Of a stretch of DNA of 64,000 nucleotides, positions 1 to 7,242 are shown piece by piece (the stretch's first letter is position 1; each line of letters begins with the position of its first letter). The position numbers were made by a program, and so were the translations under genes. Where the stretch lies: positions 62,001 through 126,000 of the forward strand of contig NZ_JAFBDO010000004.1 in the NCBI RefSeq assembly GCF_016908295.1. The letters run 5' to 3'. This stretch comes from Thalassobacillus pellis (GTDB taxonomy: Bacteria; Bacillota; Bacilli; Bacillales; Halobacillaceae). The notes under the pieces were generated by a model. The model searched no databases and was not told where the DNA came from. It saw only the letters and a list, made by a program, of their open reading frames with translations.

Positions 1-67
1 GCGGGGCTAGGCTGCCTCTCCCCCACTACTTAGTTTTACTGATATTCTGTATAACTTACTACTGGTT

Positions 68-123
68 TAAAAATAAAACTGAATAGTGACAGTGGCCATC
101 AGTAATCATAACCAGCTATTCAG
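68..123 (-). terminator. Possible terminator after the padR-DUF1048 pair
   Basis: An 8-bp inverted repeat (CTGAATAG at 79-86, CTATTCAG at 116-123) with a long loop is followed on the minus strand by a T-rich tract. It lies about 90 bp downstream of the DUF1048 gene. The long loop makes it a weak candidate. I see nothing else in 1-212. Confidence 0.35.
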
Positions 124-212
124 TCGCTGCTTCTTTTCACTTTTTCCCAACGCGCTTCATAATCCAATCTCTCTCATATCCTCAGATACTCAATTCCCTG
201 GTATTTTGCCAG

Positions 213-551
213 TTAGTCACGACCAATCGAATCGTTCAATTTCTTACGATACTTGTCGCTCCAAGTTTTCTCATCCTTCAATAGCTCATCGCAAAAGTCG
301 GCCACGTCCTCACCCGTTAGGTCAGTCACTTTCTTTCCTTCCGCTGCACCTTCCTCGAAAAGATCGAGAATGCCGCCAAAGATACGGCTGGTGTCCTTCC
401 AGTCAGTGGGACCACCAGTCGTCCACATATACTTTTGAATCGCTTTGTACGCGTTATGATACTCACTTGGTAGTGTCTTTGCTCTTGCCTCCATTGCCCT
501 CCATTCCCGCTTGTCATCCAGGCTTCCGATAATTTTTTCAAAAATACGCAT
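213..551 (-). CDS. DUF1048 family protein
   Basis: This 112-residue soluble protein matches the DUF1048 family, small helical proteins of unknown biochemical role that are very often encoded next to PadR repressors. It is rich in Lys, Glu and Trp and shows the family-like stretch ITG-free '[11 protein letters not shown]' in the middle. No signal peptide or membrane segment is seen. It starts 17 bp after the stop of the padR gene on the same strand, so the two form an operon and it is probably part of the PadR-controlled response. Family assignment is by recalled resemblance; the function is unknown. Confidence 0.75.
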   Translation of the reverse strand: MRIFEKIIGSLDDKREWRAMEARAKTLPSEYHNAYKAIQKYMWTTGGPTDWKDTSRIFGGILDLFEEGAAEGKKVTDLTGEDVADFCDELLKDEKTWSDKYRKKLNDSIGRD

Positions 552-568
552 ATTATATTCTCCTTATT

Positions 569-889
569 CTAATATTTTTTTAATTCGTTAATTTTGCTTG
601 AGACAAAGTCCCATTTATGCCAAAAGATTTTAAGATGCTCTTCCCCTGCTTCATTAAGGGTGTAAAATTTTCTCGGCGGTCCCATAGTGGATGGCTTTTT
701 CTCGATATTGACCAGATTGTTTTTCTCAAGACGCATGGTAATCGTATAAACTGTGCCTTCAACCACATCTGTGAAGCCAAGTTCTCGTAGCTGTTGAGTG
801 ATTTCATAGCCGTACGTTTCGCCACGGCTGATGATCTCAAGCACGCAGCCCTCAAGCACCCCTTTCATCATTTCTCTGAAATTTCCCAT
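569..889 (-). CDS. PadR family transcriptional regulator
   Basis: A 106-residue winged-helix protein of the PadR family. The opening FREMMKGVLEGCVLEIIS, then GETYGYEI and TVYTITMRLEKNNLV, are the recognition-helix and wing features of PadR, and GPPRKFYTLNEAGEEHL is the typical wing end. The start is placed at the second Met because GGAGGT lies 5 nt upstream; the longer reading adds four residues that overlap that ribosome site. It heads an operon with the DUF1048 gene. The promoter region carries tandem copies of a 13-bp motif that could be its own operator. Confidence 0.85.
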   Translation of the reverse strand: MGNFREMMKGVLEGCVLEIISRGETYGYEITQQLRELGFTDVVEGTVYTITMRLEKNNLVNIEKKPSTMGPPRKFYTLNEAGEEHLKIFWHKWDFVSSKINELKKY

Positions 890-927
890 GTTTACCTCCA
901 TTTGTATTTAACTGTATTTTTTTCGGT

Positions 928-1000
928 ACTTGAATTACTGGTACATTGTATTACTGGTATTAAGTAATACTTATTACTGGTACATAGTAATACATAATAG
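928..1000 (-). promoter_or_regulatory. Tandem direct repeats upstream of padR, likely operator
   Basis: The motif ATTACTGGTACAT occurs at 934-946 and again at 973-985, with a partial copy ATTACTGGTAT at 950-960 and related GTAATAC half-sites in inverted orientation. The cluster lies 40-110 bp before the padR start. PadR repressors commonly bind ATGTAC/GTACAT-type dyads, which the TGGTACAT core resembles. Autoregulation is inferred. Confidence 0.6.
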
Positions 1001-1086
1001 CTTTACTTGTCAAGATGAAATAAGTCATTATTCATCGATGTTTTACCCATTTGTCGATCCCCCTTACAGGGAACCTTTCTATTACC

Positions 1087-1127
1087 GACCGTAGATGTTG
1101 ATACATCTACGGTCTTCTTTTTTTATT
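1087..1127 (+). terminator. Strong rho-independent terminator
   Basis: A 12-bp perfect stem (GACCGTAGATGT / ACATCTACGGTC) with a 4-nt loop is followed by TTCTTTTTTT on the plus strand. No intact plus-strand gene precedes it in this window, so it may terminate a lost gene or act mainly as an insulator before padR. Confidence 0.75.
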
Positions 1128-1369
1128 AACATGGATTTATGGATATAAAACCATAAATATACGGCCCTTATCAACATACGCGGCTAACTCGAAAACATTT
1201 AGTGTCCTTTTTATCCATACTTCTGCAGCTATTTTTGGCCTTTTTGCCATTATTTTAAAATCAGCAGTATTATGAAAAAATTTGTAAAGCAATGCCCTTC
1301 CAAAAGTTCCCCTTAAACTCCGAATTAGTTGTCTTAAGACCGGGAACAAACGTTAGAGGTGACAGATGT

Positions 1370-1975
1370 TTACTTCACACTATTAGCAATAAACATGGAG
1401 GCATCCTGATTCATAAATATATTATTACCATGATAAAATGTCTGAATTTCAATAGATTCAAACCCAACTTCAGCTAATATTTTTTTCAGGTCTTCATGTA
1501 AAAAAACATTATGGACTTTTGGGTGATTAATATCATCGTTTTTATCAAAGTCCACAATAATAAGTTTGCCACCCTCATTCAATATATCGAACAATACTTG
1601 TAAGATTTCTTTCGTATCAGGAATATGCAAAAGAACGAGTGACATGAAAATGATATCTGTTTTGAGTTCAGGAGTTTCATTAGTAAAATCCGAACAAAGC
1701 ACGTTTGCGTTAGAAATCTTCTGGCGGGAAATTTTAGCCTGTGCAACATCTAACATCTGTTTTGAAGAATCGACTAATAAAACAGACTCCACTAGATCTG
1801 TCACACCTAAACTAACTAAACCCGTACCACTCCCATAGTCTAGAAAACATTCAGATTTACTATTATGCAATTTTTGTCTTAATTCTATAACTATTACATT
1901 AGCCAATTCGATTCTTTCTGGTGTATCATATTTTTTTGCCATCTGTTCAAAAACGTTATTCTGCATATGCATCCC
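1370..1975 (-). CDS. Class I SAM-dependent methyltransferase
   Basis: A roughly 200-residue Rossmann-fold methyltransferase. Motif I is FLDYGSGTGLVSLG near residue 50, motif II is VLLVDSSKQML, and the post-motif ILNEGGKLIIVDF fits the UbiE/Methyltransf_11 group. The substrate cannot be told. The start is placed at MHMQNN because a GGGGG ribosome site sits just before it; an upstream in-frame ATG would overlap that site. It is monocistronic, with a convergent-looking AT-rich flank. An inverted repeat of about 9 bp lies upstream at 2008-2039. Confidence 0.8.
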   Translation of the reverse strand, partial: GMHMQNNVFEQMAKKYDTPERIELANVIVIELRQKLHNSKSECFLDYGSGTGLVSLGVTDLVESVLLVDSSKQMLDVAQAKISRQKISNANVLCSDFTNETPELKTDIIFMSLVLLHIPDTKEILQVLFDILNEGGKLIIVDFDKNDDINHPKVHNVFLHEDLKKILAEVGFESIEIQTFYHGNNIFMNQDASMFIANSVK

Positions 1976-2192
1976 CCAGTCCAAAATGTAACATATAAAA
2001 AGAAATGAGCAATTCTTATTATTATTGAAGAGTTGCTCTTATGGTGATCATTTATAGTATACCTATAATGTAGGTATGTATGGAATGATTAAGCTCTCTT
2101 GTATGGTAAACTCCATTTCAATACAAGCTTAAATACATCTCCTCCTTGAAAGCTCCTTGTCAATGTGATTTTGAGAAGAGCCACCAATGTTT

Positions 2193-2235
2193 TTTTAAAA
2201 AAAATCAGGCTGTCGAGAGTTTCTCGACAGCCTGA
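2193..2235 (-). terminator. Terminator of the sortase D operon
   Basis: A 13-bp perfect stem (CAGGCTGTCGAGA at 2206-2218 with TCTCGACAGCCTG at 2222-2234) is followed on the minus strand by TTTTTTTTAAAAAA. It lies 22 bp after the sortase stop codon. Confidence 0.92.
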
Positions 2236-2256
2236 GGTACTGCTGTTGCAGTGCCT

Positions 2257-2880
2257 TTAGCCATTTTTGTCCACAGAGACTAATTCTGCCTGGACAATAT
2301 AACGTTCAGGTGCAGAGCCGACAAAATCGAAGGGATAACAAGTAGTTAATGTAAGTGTCGGCTTGTTTTTATCAACGATAACAGACCGATCTTCTGCATC
2401 TGTTATCCACGTTTTACGAATCTGATAATCGTACGTCTTCCCTTCATAACTTACATAAAGATGGTCCCCCTTTTTCACTTCATTTAGTTGTCTGAACACC
2501 GTCTCGCGATGACCAGAGAGAACAACATGACCAGGGATATCTGGTTTGACCGTCCATTTACTGTCATACATGCCAACCCCTTTTTTAAGGGTATCAGCAC
2601 CTGTGCCCCAGTAAATATCATATTGGTTGCCTATACGAGGAATCTCCAATTTCCCGACTTCTTCTCCGTGCTGATAAGACTTGGTAAGGGACTTTTGATC
2701 GTCAGTAATGGATTTTACCTGTTGCTGGTATGCGGTGTCATCCCAATTTTCGTACTGCTGGTGAAGTTCCTTAGCGTTACTGGTGACTGCCTGGGTCTGT
2801 TCCCACCAGGAATACCCGCTCCAGGCTATCATCATTATTCCTGTGAACAATAGCAAAATACCGAGTTTCTTCATATCCAT
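2257..2880 (-). CDS. Class D sortase
   Basis: A 207-residue membrane-anchored transpeptidase that cleaves LPxTA-type sorting signals and links the substrate to cell-wall peptide. One N-terminal membrane segment (about residues 5-22) is followed by the sortase beta-barrel. The catalytic triad is visible: His124 in SGHRETVFRQL, Cys181 in LTLTTCYPF, Arg193 in APERYIV. The length and TTCYPF context fit class D, as in Bacillus YhcS. It starts 10 bp after the stop of the upstream LPDTA protein, so enzyme and substrate are co-transcribed. Confidence 0.92.
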   Translation of the reverse strand: MDMKKLGILLLFTGIMMIAWSGYSWWEQTQAVTSNAKELHQQYENWDDTAYQQQVKSITDDQKSLTKSYQHGEEVGKLEIPRIGNQYDIYWGTGADTLKKGVGMYDSKWTVKPDIPGHVVLSGHRETVFRQLNEVKKGDHLYVSYEGKTYDYQIRKTWITDAEDRSVIVDKNKPTLTLTTCYPFDFVGSAPERYIVQAELVSVDKNG

Positions 2881-2890
2881 ACATCCTTAC

Positions 2891-3481
2891 TTAAACAGTA
2901 GGTTTTCTGCGTAAGATAAGAAGCAGGGCACCTAATGCCATAACAGCACCACCAGAAAGCATTATAGTCGGCAGAGATGTTGCCGTATCAGGTAACTTCC
3001 CTCCGGTTTCTGAAGAAGCTACTTGGTTCATACGATCACCGAATACCCATTTACCAGCTTCGTAGCTGTATGTGATTGTCAATGTGTATTCGCCTCGCAG
3101 TTGATTTTCACCATGTTGAGTCAGTTTGTATTTATCAGCGCTGACCTTTTCCAAAGTATAATCTTGGTCCGTCTTCAACTGAACAGGACCGTCCATTTCT
3201 TTCATGTATAATTCCCCGTCCCGTTCTTCGAAGTAGGTCTCTAAATAATGGTCTGCCAGCGGCCAAACCATAATACTTTTCAACTCTTCTTCTAACCTTG
3301 CCATGGAATCATACTTTTTCACTTTGCCATCTTCTGTAGTCTCTAAATAAATCAAGTCATGGAACTGCTGCTCCAACTCTTTGACAGGTGGTTCCCCGTG
3401 ATTGTCTGCAAAAACAGGATTAGGTAATCCTGTAAGCGCTGCCAAAAACATTACGACTACTACAGAAAATTTCTTCAACAA
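2891..3481 (-). CDS. LPxTA-anchored surface protein, sortase D substrate
   Basis: A 196-residue secreted protein. A signal peptide ends near VFA-DN at residue 25. The C-terminus has a complete sorting signal: LPDTA at about 163-167, a hydrophobic segment, and the positive tail LRRKPTV. LPDTA is the motif cleaved by class D sortases, and that enzyme is encoded immediately downstream. The mature part has no domain I recognise; it contains alternating charged and aromatic residues and may be a beta-rich fold. The paired arrangement strongly suggests a dedicated sortase-substrate unit. Confidence 0.85.
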   Translation of the reverse strand: MLKKFSVVVVMFLAALTGLPNPVFADNHGEPPVKELEQQFHDLIYLETTEDGKVKKYDSMARLEEELKSIMVWPLADHYLETYFEERDGELYMKEMDGPVQLKTDQDYTLEKVSADKYKLTQHGENQLRGEYTLTITYSYEAGKWVFGDRMNQVASSETGGKLPDTATSLPTIMLSGGAVMALGALLLILRRKPTV

Positions 3482-3600
3482 AATAAAACCTCCTTATAAT
3501 AGTTACATTAATTGTGTTCCGGGTAATAATGGTAATTAAACATATTTTTGTAAAAAATCCGTAATTTTTTTAATGGAAATGACATCATTTAGCAACATAA

Positions 3601-3632
3601 AAAACAGCCCTTGTCTGGCAAGGGCTTCTTTC
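3601..3632. terminator. Bidirectional-looking terminator
   Basis: A 7-bp GC-rich stem (GCCCTTG / CAAGGGC) with a 5-nt loop has T-rich sequence on both sides: TTCTTTCT on plus and TGTTTTTT on minus. It lies between the VOC gene and the sortase-substrate gene and probably ends transcription from the VOC side. Confidence 0.7.
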
Positions 3633-3770
3633 TGCATCGAATTATCATTTTAAGGGGTAAATTATAAAGCTTATTTTAATAAGTCTAAGGTAATTAATTT
3701 TTTAGAATTATTGAAGACGCACGTCTCTTTTTTTTAGGCTAAAAAGCTAAGCACCTCTCATGTATTTCAT

Positions 3771-4121
3771 TTAGAGATGTATTAAAATATTGACGAGTTT
3801 CCCAAACGGATCCTTAACGAAAAAACGCCTAACTCCCCACGGTTCCTCAGTTGGTCCATACTCAATTGGGATGCCAGCTTCTTTTATGCGAGCGAGCGCA
3901 ACGTCGAGATCATCAACTTCAATGGATAAATCAGGTACCGGTGTGCCGGAACCTCCTTCTGAAAGAAAGTTGATTTGAGTAGCCATGTTCTCATGTGATC
4001 CATAGGTTGCTATAAATCCAAGATCCATCATTTGATCCAGTCCAAGTATTTCCCCGTAGAAGTGCTTCGCTTCCTTAATACTCTGTGTCTCAATATTGGC
4101 TACAATTCGCTTGACCTTCAT
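3771..4121 (-). CDS. VOC family protein (glyoxalase/bleomycin-resistance fold)
   Basis: A 116-residue single-domain vicinal oxygen chelate protein with two beta-alpha-beta-beta-beta halves: VANIETQSIKEAKHFYGEILGL, then IEVDDLDVALARIKEAGI and WGVRRFFVKDPFGKLVNIL. The late DPFGK-N pattern is the usual end of the fold. The reaction cannot be predicted. The start is placed at MKVKRI because GGAGGTG lies 8 nt before it; the longer reading adds 11 residues covering this site. It follows the DUF418 gene after a short gap and may be co-transcribed with it. Confidence 0.8.
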   Translation of the reverse strand: MKVKRIVANIETQSIKEAKHFYGEILGLDQMMDLGFIATYGSHENMATQINFLSEGGSGTPVPDLSIEVDDLDVALARIKEAGIPIEYGPTEEPWGVRRFFVKDPFGKLVNILIHL

Positions 4122-4163
4122 TTTTACACCTCCATGATATTTTAGGAAGAACATTTTTTATGA

Positions 4164-5321
4164 TTATTTTCTATAAACTAGATGGCGCATAAAGCTTTCC
4201 AGCGGCCCATTTATGTGGAATTTTTCTAAAATGGATGCCATTACTACGGATAATATCCACACAAAAAGTGCAATTATAATGACTCCCGTGTTGCTTAATG
4301 TGCCCCCTAAACCTAATGCTGCTGGCGACAACAGAATGACTAGCAGGGTTTCATTCAGAATAAAAAATGTGAGCGACCGTTTTCCTAAAGCAGTCAATGA
4401 AGTTGTTACCGTACCAGGGGTTTTAATAATATTACTTAGAAATCCAAATAAGGCTGCATATCCTAATCCACCGGCTATCCCAGTTATAATCTGAACGCTG
4501 TAAGCGATTCCAGCAACAAAAAAACCAGGTTCCCAAACATTGTTAATCATCACTAAGGGAACAGCCCCGGAGATGGAAATGGCAATTCCAATCGCAGCGA
4601 TTAATTTTAAGTTCCTATGGTTAATCTTTGATTCTGTTAATAGACGTTTTCTCCCCGCCCAGATTCCAATAAGTACAGAAGGAAGAACCGGAAAAAGAAA
4701 GTGAATGAAGACAGGAATAACAGGAAAGTAAAATAGTCCATCCAATAATAATTGGATATAACTATCATTTGCAGAAAAATCGGAACCAAATCCATAACTT
4801 CCGATTTCCGTTAGAAATGACCCCCATATAAATGGAAGATAAAACGTGATAACCACAGTTATTATGAGGGTTACTTTTATTAATAAACGGTTATTACGCC
4901 GCAGCAACCTGCCTACAAGAATACCAGCTATGCCATAAGCCATGAGTATATCCTGGCCACCGATGAAAACGGCCAGTATAAACCCGAATAAAATCAAGTA
5001 AAGAGACCGTCGTGTGACTGTTTTTATGGCTTCTTTTTCAGAATTTCCTCTTGAAACTTGTTTTTCAAAAATCATAAACATTCCGTAACCAAATAACACG
5101 GCAAACATCGGCCGAGCACGATTGTCTATGAGTAATTCACCTAAAGCGTTTAAAAGATGGTCCAGGAAAGTAACACTTTCCGGGCGGCTCATAACCCCAG
5201 GATCAGAGTTGTATAAATATAATGGTGCATGAGCGAGTACGATTAGCAAAAGCATAAAGCCCCTGGCTAAATCCAATGAAATGGCTCGCTTAGCGGAAGA
5301 CTGTTTTTGTTGTAGGAACAT
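4164..5321 (-). CDS. DUF418 / YeiB-like multipass membrane protein
   Basis: A 385-residue integral membrane protein with about ten hydrophobic segments. The start RAISLDLARGFMLLLIVLAHAPL is the signature of the heparan-N-acetyltransferase-like half, and the C-terminal part with LGKRSLTFFILNETLL is DUF418. Such proteins are thought to be acyltransferase-like or transport-related, but no reaction is established. The start is supported by AGGGGA before the ATG. Confidence 0.8.
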   Translation of the reverse strand: MFLQQKQSSAKRAISLDLARGFMLLLIVLAHAPLYLYNSDPGVMSRPESVTFLDHLLNALGELLIDNRARPMFAVLFGYGMFMIFEKQVSRGNSEKEAIKTVTRRSLYLILFGFILAVFIGGQDILMAYGIAGILVGRLLRRNNRLLIKVTLIITVVITFYLPFIWGSFLTEIGSYGFGSDFSANDSYIQLLLDGLFYFPVIPVFIHFLFPVLPSVLIGIWAGRKRLLTESKINHRNLKLIAAIGIAISISGAVPLVMINNVWEPGFFVAGIAYSVQIITGIAGGLGYAALFGFLSNIIKTPGTVTTSLTALGKRSLTFFILNETLLVILLSPAALGLGGTLSNTGVIIIALFVWILSVVMASILEKFHINGPLESFMRHLVYRK

Positions 5322-5513
5322 ATTATTTTTCCCCTATTACATTGATGAGTTTCTATGTAAACTTTCATAATGATGGAAGTCATCAAGGTCTTTACCTATC
5401 AATTATTTCAGACCCTGTCTGTTATCTCAATGTTTTTTCAGTAAAAGGGTAATACTCTGTGTTACCACACGCACCCTTTACTAGGAAAATTTAGCATTAA
5501 TTTATTCACTATT

Positions 5514-5549
5514 AAAAAATCCCTTTCTGAGGACAGGAAAGGATTTTTT
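5514..5549 (-). terminator. Terminator of the PTS operon
   Basis: An A/T-flanked hairpin (AAAAAATCCCTTTC / GAAAGGATTTTTT) lies directly after the IIC stop codon and gives a U-run on the minus strand. The 5322-5513 gap before the DUF418 gene shows nothing else clear. Confidence 0.85.
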
Positions 5550-5557
5550 AAAATAAC

Positions 5558-6925
5558 TTAAGCCACATCTGTACTTTTCTTTTCCACACTTTCTTTTGAT
5601 CTGAATCCAAGGAAAAAAAGAATACCTAAGATGATTAAAACAGCCGCGAATACAACGCCATTCGACTCTATGATTCGGATCAGGTTACCGAGGACAATTC
5701 CAACCACTCCAAAGTCGGCGTCTCCGAAAGTTGTCCCTTGGAATCCGAGTGAGCCAAGTACAGGCAGCAACAGGGCTGGTAAGAAGCTGATAATGACCCC
5801 GTTCGCCATAGAACCGATGATAGCACCTTTCCTTCCTCCAGTTGCATTCCCAAATACTCCGGCAGCAGCACCTGTAAAAAAGTGAGGGACCAATCCTGGC
5901 ACAATTACTTTCAGTCCTAATAAAGGAAGGAATAGCATGCTGACCAGGCCGGCGATAAAGCTGAAGAAGAATCCGATGATAACAGCGTTACCTGCGAAAG
6001 GGAAAATAGCAGGGCAGTCCAGTGCTGGTTTTGCATTTGGCACAATCTTGTCAGCTATTCCTTTAAAGGCAGGAACAATTTCACCAAGCAGCATGCGTAC
6101 ACCTGCTAAAATAATATACACACCGGCAGCAAATGTAATTCCTTGCATAAAGGCGAAGACGAGAAAGTTTTGTCCGCCGCTTAGTTCACCTTCCACAAAT
6201 GCAGGGCCAGCAGCACCAGCCACAACAAAGAAGAGAATTGCCATCGTTAAGGATACAGAAACAGAAGTGTCGCGAAGAAAACTTAAGGATTTTGGTACTT
6301 TTATATCTTCGGTTGACTTAGAACCTTTTCCGACAGCTTTTCCTACCAAAGCGGAAACCAGATAACCGAAGGAGCCGAAGTGGCCGATGGCAAAGTCGTC
6401 AGAACCAGTGACTCTTCGGGTGAAAGGCTGCAGCATAGCTGGGGATAGCACCATCAGGGAACCAAGAATGACTGATCCCAGGATGATCATGGAAGCTCCG
6501 GAAAATCCACCTGTGACTAAAATGACAGCGATTAAACAGGCCATGAACATCGTATGGTGGCCAGTCAAAAAGATATATTTAAAGGGACTGAAGCGGGCGA
6601 GGAGGATATTGACGACCATGCCGAACAGCATGATCATTGCCGTCTCTGTACCGAAGCTTTCCTGTGCGAGGGCAACGATGGCTTCGTTATTCGGAATTAC
6701 CCCGTCTACCGCAAAGGCTTCATTGAACATGCTGCTGAATTGACCTAGGGACTGGACGAGTACATTCGCCCCTGCCCCTAGAATCACGAAGCCCATCACT
6801 GTTTTCAGTGTTCCTGAAACGATATCCCCTGAATGTTTACGTTGCACGATGAGTCCGATTAATGCAAACAAACCGACAAGTATGGCAGGGGTTCCTAAGA
6901 TATCCTTCATTATTAAGTTAATCAT
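5558..6925 (-). CDS. PTS ascorbate-type transporter subunit IIC (UlaA family)
   Basis: A 455-residue permease with about eleven membrane segments of the UlaA (ascorbate/galactitol-like) PTS class. Typical parts are the N-terminal LVGLIVQRK...IVSGTLKTVMGF, the internal FTGHHTMFMA, and the late GAAAGVFGNATGGRKGAIIGS. It would move a sugar-like substrate and pass it to the IIB partner for phosphorylation. Ascorbate is the family-typical substrate, not proven here. It is the last gene of a regulator/IIA - IIB - IIC set, 29 bp after the IIB gene, with GGAG before the ATG. Confidence 0.88.
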   Translation of the reverse strand: MINLIMKDILGTPAILVGLFALIGLIVQRKHSGDIVSGTLKTVMGFVILGAGANVLVQSLGQFSSMFNEAFAVDGVIPNNEAIVALAQESFGTETAMIMLFGMVVNILLARFSPFKYIFLTGHHTMFMACLIAVILVTGGFSGASMIILGSVILGSLMVLSPAMLQPFTRRVTGSDDFAIGHFGSFGYLVSALVGKAVGKGSKSTEDIKVPKSLSFLRDTSVSVSLTMAILFFVVAGAAGPAFVEGELSGGQNFLVFAFMQGITFAAGVYIILAGVRMLLGEIVPAFKGIADKIVPNAKPALDCPAIFPFAGNAVIIGFFFSFIAGLVSMLFLPLLGLKVIVPGLVPHFFTGAAAGVFGNATGGRKGAIIGSMANGVIISFLPALLLPVLGSLGFQGTTFGDADFGVVGIVLGNLIRIIESNGVVFAAVLIILGILFFLGFRSKESVEKKSTDVA

Positions 6926-6954
6926 GTGTAATGCTCCTTTGTTTTGTAGTTGAA

Positions 6955-7221
6955 TTACATGTGTTTTTCTAATGCTTCACGGAGCTCATTTTTATCCATC
7001 AGGTTTTTCAGTTTCACGACATTTTTATTTCCATCTTCCAGACTGTCTACAATGTCCTCTGAACCTAAGAAGATGTCCGCTTGCTCTGTCTTTGCTGTAG
7101 CCAAGTCAGTGTGGGAGACTTCTGCTTCTTTCCCCATCTCATTTAATGCGGCTTTCACGTTCATTTCAACAATCATGCTGCTCCCTAAACCATTTCCACA
7201 AACCACTAGTACTTTTTTCAT
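6955..7221 (-). CDS. PTS subunit IIB (UlaB-like)
   Basis: An 88-residue cytoplasmic phosphocarrier of the lactose/ascorbate IIB type. The phosphorylated Cys is in VVCGNGLGSSMI near the start, the classic CGxGxGSS loop. It would accept phosphate from the IIA domain carried by the upstream regulator protein and donate it to sugar bound in the IIC channel. GGAGG precedes the ATG. It lies between the regulator and IIC with gaps of 21-29 bp, a single operon. Confidence 0.9.
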   Translation of the reverse strand: MKKVLVVCGNGLGSSMIVEMNVKAALNEMGKEAEVSHTDLATAKTEQADIFLGSEDIVDSLEDGNKNVVKLKNLMDKNELREALEKHM

Positions 7222-7242
7222 TTCAGATTCCTCCTCAAATAT

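Noticed and set aside
86-532. 148-codon plus-strand frame
   Set aside because: It lies opposite the DUF1048 gene and has a low-complexity shadow composition.
1137-1349. 70-codon minus-strand frame
   Set aside because: No ribosome site and no family; the text is not clearly protein-like. It may be a very old remnant.
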